34,865 bases of DNA from Ponticaulis sp. (GTDB lineage: Bacteria; Pseudomonadota; Alphaproteobacteria; Caulobacterales; Hyphomonadaceae), in contig NZUJ01000112.1 of the NCBI GenBank assembly GCA_002701295.1, positions 1 to 34,865 of the forward strand, read 5' to 3'. Positions within the stretch are counted from its first letter, which is position 1, and the number at the start of each line of letters is the position of its first letter. The notes under the pieces were generated by a model that had not been told where the DNA came from, did not search any database, and saw only the letters and a list, made by a program, of their open reading frames with translations. Shown piece after piece: positions 31,361 to 34,865 of this stretch. Position numbers and translations under genes: made by a program.

Positions 31361-32602
31361 ATGACCATAATTCCCGATTCAACTACCGGCGGCATAGACA
31401 TTGATGATGACGGCCAGGTCATAATCCTGGAAGACGTCAATATCATCAACACGAGCGGAGATGCGATTCATTTTAATGAACTTACCGCGTTCACGATAGA
31501 CATACTGGGCTATGTTAACGGAAATCGCGCTGGTTTGACAGGCTATTATCCCTTCGCGGATGGAGGTACTTTTTACCGGGTTAACGTTGCAGACTCCGGC
31601 AGGGTATTCGGCCTGCAATACGCGTTAGACTTCATTACTTCCGCAGCGAGAAGCAGCTTTCATGTTCTCAACGAGGGAAGCATCGTCAGTTCGAATATTG
31701 CTGTGTATTTGCGAAATTTCTTAGAAGTCGAGATCAACAATTCCGGAATAATAAGTGGCATCACTCAAGCAATTCTTTTCTCCCGGTCGACAGGCATCGT
31801 AAACAATACCGGCGACATATTTGGAGATGTGGTCTTCAGCAATGGTGACGATGCGTTCTTGGGAGAGACCGGGTTCGTCTCTGGTGTCGTGTTCGGAAAC
31901 GATGGTGACGATGTCATCAAAACCGGAATCGGAGACGATCTCATCTCGGGTGGCACCGGAGGTGATGAAATCTGGGGCGGCGCGGGTGTCGATACAGTTA
32001 TCTATATCGAATCAAACCGGGGCGTTCGCATTCATCTCGATCAGCATCATGCTGCCAGGGGCCATGCAAACGGGGATGAACTCTACGAGATCGAAAATGT
32101 GCTTGGGAGCAATTTCAATGATTATTTACGCGGCGATGACGGCGACAACCGTCTGGACGGCGGCGTCGGGGACGATCTCCTGAAAGGCGGCTCAGGCGAA
32201 GATAGACTTCTTGGCGGAGCTGACGATGATGTCCTGCAGGGACAACTCGGAAACGACGTTCTGAATGGTGGCCTTGGACGGGATCGTCTGGAAGGCGGCG
32301 GCGGAGAAGATATTTTTGAGTTCACCAGTCTTAGTGATTCAGGCACGACCGGACAAACGAGAGACGTTCTCTTCGATTTCCAGCCTGGCTACGACCATAT
32401 TGACCTCTCCCAAATTGGTGCAACGAGTTACGGCGGAAGTAAATTTAGTGGCACGGCTGGCGAGGTAATCTCTTTTTTTACGGCGTCTGGCGGGCGCACA
32501 GTGATCGAATTAGATGCAGACGGAGACAGTCAGGCAGACTTCGCCATCGTCATCATCAATGGTGCCTTTCAGCTGGACTCAGGCGACTTCCTTCTCGGTT
32601 AG
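31361..32602 (+). CDS. RTX (hemolysin-type Ca2+-binding repeat) secreted protein
   Basis: A 413-residue acidic protein without a Sec signal. ATG 31361 is used (GTG 31346 is an alternative). Residues ~1-180 look like a beta-solenoid with Asn-rich turns (INNSGIISGITQAI, GIVNNTGDIFGDV). RTX nonapeptides follow: GNDGDDVIKTGIGDDLI, GGTGGDEIWGGAGVDTV and, after a spacer, about six repeats from GDDGDNRLDGGVGDDLLKGG to GGLGRDRLEGGGGEDIF. The end (VLFDFQPGYDHIDLSQIG) resembles M10-type C-terminal domains that target type I secretion. It is probably exported by a TolC-type system encoded elsewhere. The first half is richer in A+T than the neighbours. No enzymatic domain is seen. Confidence 0.85.
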   Translation: MTIIPDSTTGGIDIDDDGQVIILEDVNIINTSGDAIHFNELTAFTIDILGYVNGNRAGLTGYYPFADGGTFYRVNVADSGRVFGLQYALDFITSAARSSFHVLNEGSIVSSNIAVYLRNFLEVEINNSGIISGITQAILFSRSTGIVNNTGDIFGDVVFSNGDDAFLGETGFVSGVVFGNDGDDVIKTGIGDDLISGGTGGDEIWGGAGVDTVIYIESNRGVRIHLDQHHAARGHANGDELYEIENVLGSNFNDYLRGDDGDNRLDGGVGDDLLKGGSGEDRLLGGADDDVLQGQLGNDVLNGGLGRDRLEGGGGEDIFEFTSLSDSGTTGQTRDVLFDFQPGYDHIDLSQIGATSYGGSKFSGTAGEVISFFTASGGRTVIELDADGDSQADFAIVIINGAFQLDSGDFLLG

Positions 32603-32672
32603 TGACTTCACCCATTATCGCCCCATTGACAGGAAAACATCGCCGTCCTGCAAAAGCCTGTGAAATCTCGTC

Positions 32673-32703
32673 TTGCAATCTGAGGCCGCCTTCGCGATAT
32701 AGG
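32673..32703 (+). promoter_or_regulatory. Candidate promoter of the SRP RNA gene
   Basis: TTGCAA (32673-32678) is followed by TATTAG (32698-32703, 19 bases) or GATATT (17 bases). Transcription would begin near 32710, which fits the 5' end deduced from RNA pairing. Identified by eye only. Confidence 0.35.
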
Positions 32704-32709
32704 CCTCGG

Positions 32710-32797
32710 AGGCTGGCGCGGACGAGCGCCTCGCCAACCGGGTCAGGTCCGGAAGGAAGCAGCCCTAACGAGTTTTTCTCGGGTCGCGTCAGTCTCT
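32710..32797 (+). ncRNA. ffs: Signal recognition particle RNA, small bacterial form
   Basis: The segment contains the nearly invariant SRP RNA apical core GGTCAGGTCCGGAAGGAAGC (from 32742), followed by AGCCCTAACGAG, which forms the Ffh-binding symmetric and asymmetric loops and GGAA tetraloop. The outer arms pair: GAGGCTGGCGCG (32710-32721) with CGCGTCAGTCTC (32786-32797), using a few G-U pairs. The RNA joins Ffh to form the particle that sends nascent membrane proteins to FtsY and SecYEG. The ends are approximate, within several bases. No Alu domain is present, as expected for this form. Confidence 0.93.
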
Positions 32798-33002
32798 GCT
32801 TATCTCATGATTGTTATTTTACTCGCGCGAGTTCTTCGGCACGCCTCAGACGCGCTGCGCCTGCGCTTTGCTTGTTTCGCCGAGAACTGACGACTCTGAT
32901 GAGCTCCCCAGAGCCCGACCGGGCGACGGGCGAATGCCCGCCCCGCCGGAGCCGCGACGCGGCGTGAGGCAAATGAAACGCGACGCGCTTCACTGAGCGG
33001 AC
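32798..33002. other. GC-rich gene-free region after the SRP RNA
   Basis: About 200 bases between the SRP RNA and the Kef-type gene. It includes a 12-bp palindrome ACTCGCGCGAGT (32821-32832) after an AT-rich stretch and a dyad-rich GC segment near 32918-32950 (GGGCGAATGCCC). Open frames here are Arg/Ala-rich and have no start signals, so I do not call a gene. The sequence before the SRP RNA (32603-32672) also shows no gene. Confidence 0.4.
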
Positions 33003-34865
33003 CTAAGAAGGCTTCTCCGCCGTCTCGCAAATCTCCCGCATCTCCGCGTTGAGTTCGCTCTCCCAGTTTTCCATGGCTTCTCGCACCTTCGTGATGAAAG
33101 TCTCATTCTCGAAGGCGGGTTTGGTCACGTCATAAAGATCTGCAAATTCTCGTAGCCGCTTGCGATCCGCCTGATCAAAAGCATGAGATAGCTGATCGGC
33201 CACTTCCTGCGTGAATCCAAGCGCCTTATAGGCAGAGCGGCCAATACGCAGCGAACTGTCATAGGTCTCGCGGATAATATCCCGACACCCGATCGACCAC
33301 AGCTCATACACATGCGTCCGGTTAATCGCCCGCGCGATCACATGCACGTTGGGATGGCTGTGCAGAACATGTCGCACGATCTCATTGATCTGGGTCTGAT
33401 CATCGATCGCGACGATGAGAATCTTCGCCCGCTCAATCCCGGCGGCATGCAAAAGCCCCGGTCGTGACGCATCTCCGAAATAGGTTTTGAATCCGAATTT
33501 CTGGACAAAATCGATCTGCCGAGAATTGAAGTCGATCACTGTCGAGCGATAGCCAGCTGCGCGAAGCATGCGATCAATAATCCCGCCCATACGGCCCCGC
33601 CCGGCAATGATGATGTCATTGCTTTCATCAATGGCATCATCTTCGCGCCGTGACTGTAGCTTGTCATACAGCGGCGAAATGACCTGCTCACGGAAAATGA
33701 ACAGAAACGGTGTCAGCAACATGGAGATCGCAATCACCAGCAAAAGCGGGTCGGTAATCTCGGCGGGCAGAATGGCATTGGTAGTGGTGAAAGAGATCAG
33801 CACAAAACCAAACTCGCCCAGTTGAGCAAGCCCCAGAGCGAACAGCCACCGTTGCGACCCTCGCACCTTGAACAGCGATCCGATCACATACAGCACGGCA
33901 AATTTCAACGCCATGAGCCCCGTAACCAGCCCCAGGATCATAAGCGGCTCGCTCAGGAAGAGCTGAAAATTGATACTCGCGCCGACAGTGATGAAAAATA
34001 ACCCCAGAAGAAGCCCACGGAACGGATCGATATCCGCCTCCAGCTCGTGGCGGTACTCGCTATTGGCCAGAACCACGCCAGCCAGAAACGTCCCCAGCGC
34101 GGGTGACAGCCCGACCATGATCATCAACAGGGCAATGCCAATCACCAGAAACAGCGCCGCTGCCGTAAACAGCTCGCGCAGGTTGGCCGATGCGATAAAC
34201 CGGAATAGCGGCCGGGCCAGATAATTCCCGCCCAGAACCACTGCGGCAACCGCTGCAACGCCGATCAGCGCGCCTTGCCAGCCGGGCAGGTTCTCCACCA
34301 GATTGAGCGACATGCCATGGTCCTCACCACCATGATCGCCCGCGCCGCCATGCGCCATTTCAGCCAACTCCGGCACAGCCAGAAGCGGCAAGAGCGCAAG
34401 CATGGGGATGACCGCAATATCCTGAAACAACAGAACCGAAAAGCTCGCCTGCCCGCCATCAGATTGCATCAGCCCCTTCTCCTGCAGGGTCTGCAAAACA
34501 ATCGCCGTCGAGGACAGCGCCACAATGCACCCAATCGCCAGCGCATAGGTCCACCGGTCCACGAACAGGCAGGCAATACCAAACACCAGCAGGCCGGTAA
34601 TCACTACCTGCCCACCGCCCAGACCGAGAATTCGCGTTCGCATCTCCCAGAGCCGTTTCGGCTCCAGCTCCATCCCGATCAGGAACAACATGATCACCAC
34701 GCCGAACTCGGCAAAATGCTGGATCGAGACAACATCCACATTCAGAAGCGCCAGCAAGGGGCTGATCACCGTGCCGGCAATCAGATAGCCCAGTACAGAC
34801 CCAAGCCCCAGCCGCGTCGCAATCGGCACAGCAACAATACCTGCAACCAGAAAAATAAAGGCGAG
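33003..34865 (-). CDS. Kef-type K+/H+ antiporter (CPA2), N-terminus outside window
   Basis: A frame of 620 residues that stays open to the window edge, so the start is missing. The membrane domain shows the CPA2 pattern: RLGLGSVLGYLIAGTVISP, then FGVVIMLFLIGMELEP, ALSSTAIVLQTLQEKGL and FQDIAVIPML (Asp in the ion site). A His/Gly/Asp-rich loop (MAHGGAGDHGGEDHG) follows. After helix 12 comes a Rossmann RCK/TrkA-N domain with DIIIAGRGRMGGIIDRML and IDFNSRQIDFVQKFGFKTYF. The tail is helical. Such proteins export K+ in exchange for H+ and are gated by glutathione adducts or nucleotides; regulation here is not known. GTG at 34829 could be read as a start but lies within the first conserved helix region. 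Confidence 0.9.
   Translation of the reverse strand, partial: LAFIFLVAGIVAVPIATRLGLGSVLGYLIAGTVISPLLALLNVDVVSIQHFAEFGVVIMLFLIGMELEPKRLWEMRTRILGLGGGQVVITGLLVFGIACLFVDRWTYALAIGCIVALSSTAIVLQTLQEKGLMQSDGGQASFSVLLFQDIAVIPMLALLPLLAVPELAEMAHGGAGDHGGEDHGMSLNLVENLPGWQGALIGVAAVAAVVLGGNYLARPLFRFIASANLRELFTAAALFLVIGIALLMIMVGLSPALGTFLAGVVLANSEYRHELEADIDPFRGLLLGLFFITVGASINFQLFLSEPLMILGLVTGLMALKFAVLYVIGSLFKVRGSQRWLFALGLAQLGEFGFVLISFTTTNAILPAEITDPLLLVIAISMLLTPFLFIFREQVISPLYDKLQSRREDDAIDESNDIIIAGRGRMGGIIDRMLRAAGYRSTVIDFNSRQIDFVQKFGFKTYFGDASRPGLLHAAGIERAKILIVAIDDQTQINEIVRHVLHSHPNVHVIARAINRTHVYELWSIGCRDIIRETYDSSLRIGRSAYKALGFTQEVADQLSHAFDQADRKRLREFADLYDVTKPAFENETFITKVREAMENWESELNAEMREICETAEKPS

Noticed and set aside
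32800..33030. 76-residue minus-strand frame after the SRP RNA
   Set aside because: Arg/Ala-rich, overlaps the Kef gene end and part of the RNA's downstream region, with no ribosome site.
1..34865. CRISPR arrays, tRNA/rRNA genes, insertion sequences, prophage
   Set aside because: No regular spaced direct repeats, tRNA cloverleaf or TPsiC-like segments, transposase or phage proteins were recognised on either strand.

Overview
The window looks like an ordinary chromosomal segment of an alphaproteobacterium, most likely a marine member of the Hyphomonadaceae/Caulobacterales. This rests on family content rather than any database search: a MucR/Ros zinc-finger regulator, DUF1491 and DUF2336 proteins, a SufE protein convergent with an orphan DnaA domain-IV protein, a CycM-like membrane-anchored cytochrome c, an alphaproteobacterial-type prephenate dehydratase, a short-form SRP RNA and moderate-to-high GC. 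No tRNA, rRNA, CRISPR array, insertion sequence or phage was recognised.

Layout. Positions 1-4255 hold the 3' end of a class IV aminotransferase coupled to a sulfotransferase-like protein, an NHL beta-propeller lipoprotein, a sterol-desaturase family enzyme and three small genes. Positions 4300-10616 hold two secreted proteins of unknown function, a membrane histidine kinase, sufE, and a regulatory group on the minus strand (DnaA domain-IV-like protein, PAS protein, mucR) with several dyad-symmetric sites in the intergenic DNA. Positions 10582-18586 are one tightly overlapping minus-strand operon of ten genes for an Mrp-type cation/proton antiporter. Its MrpA is split into two distant genes, it has three antiporter-like subunits, it includes a small extra membrane protein, and it ends in a strong intrinsic terminator. 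Positions 18744-22520 hold a DUF2336 protein, a small membrane protein and an MFS transporter with a translationally coupled membrane protein.

Positions 22538-24720 are the most accessory-looking part. A broken DUF559 (Vsr-like) nuclease gene sits exactly between two inverted hairpin repeats, next to a two-gene operon of a TIR-H3TH-transmembrane protein and a TIGR02466-type 2OG-Fe(II) oxygenase. Positions 24942-34865 return to housekeeping and envelope genes: ychF, a cysteine-rich Sel1 protein, a membrane-anchored cytochrome c with a very acidic tail, pheA, a YHS protein, nudC, an RTX-type secreted protein, the SRP RNA gene and a Kef-type K+/H+ antiporter that runs off the window.

Together the Mrp complex and the Kef-type antiporter suggest emphasis on Na+/K+/H+ homeostasis, in keeping with a saline habitat. 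The best candidates for something undescribed are the hairpin-flanked DUF559 unit, the TIR-H3TH-TM/2OG operon and the dyad-rich DNA around mucR.
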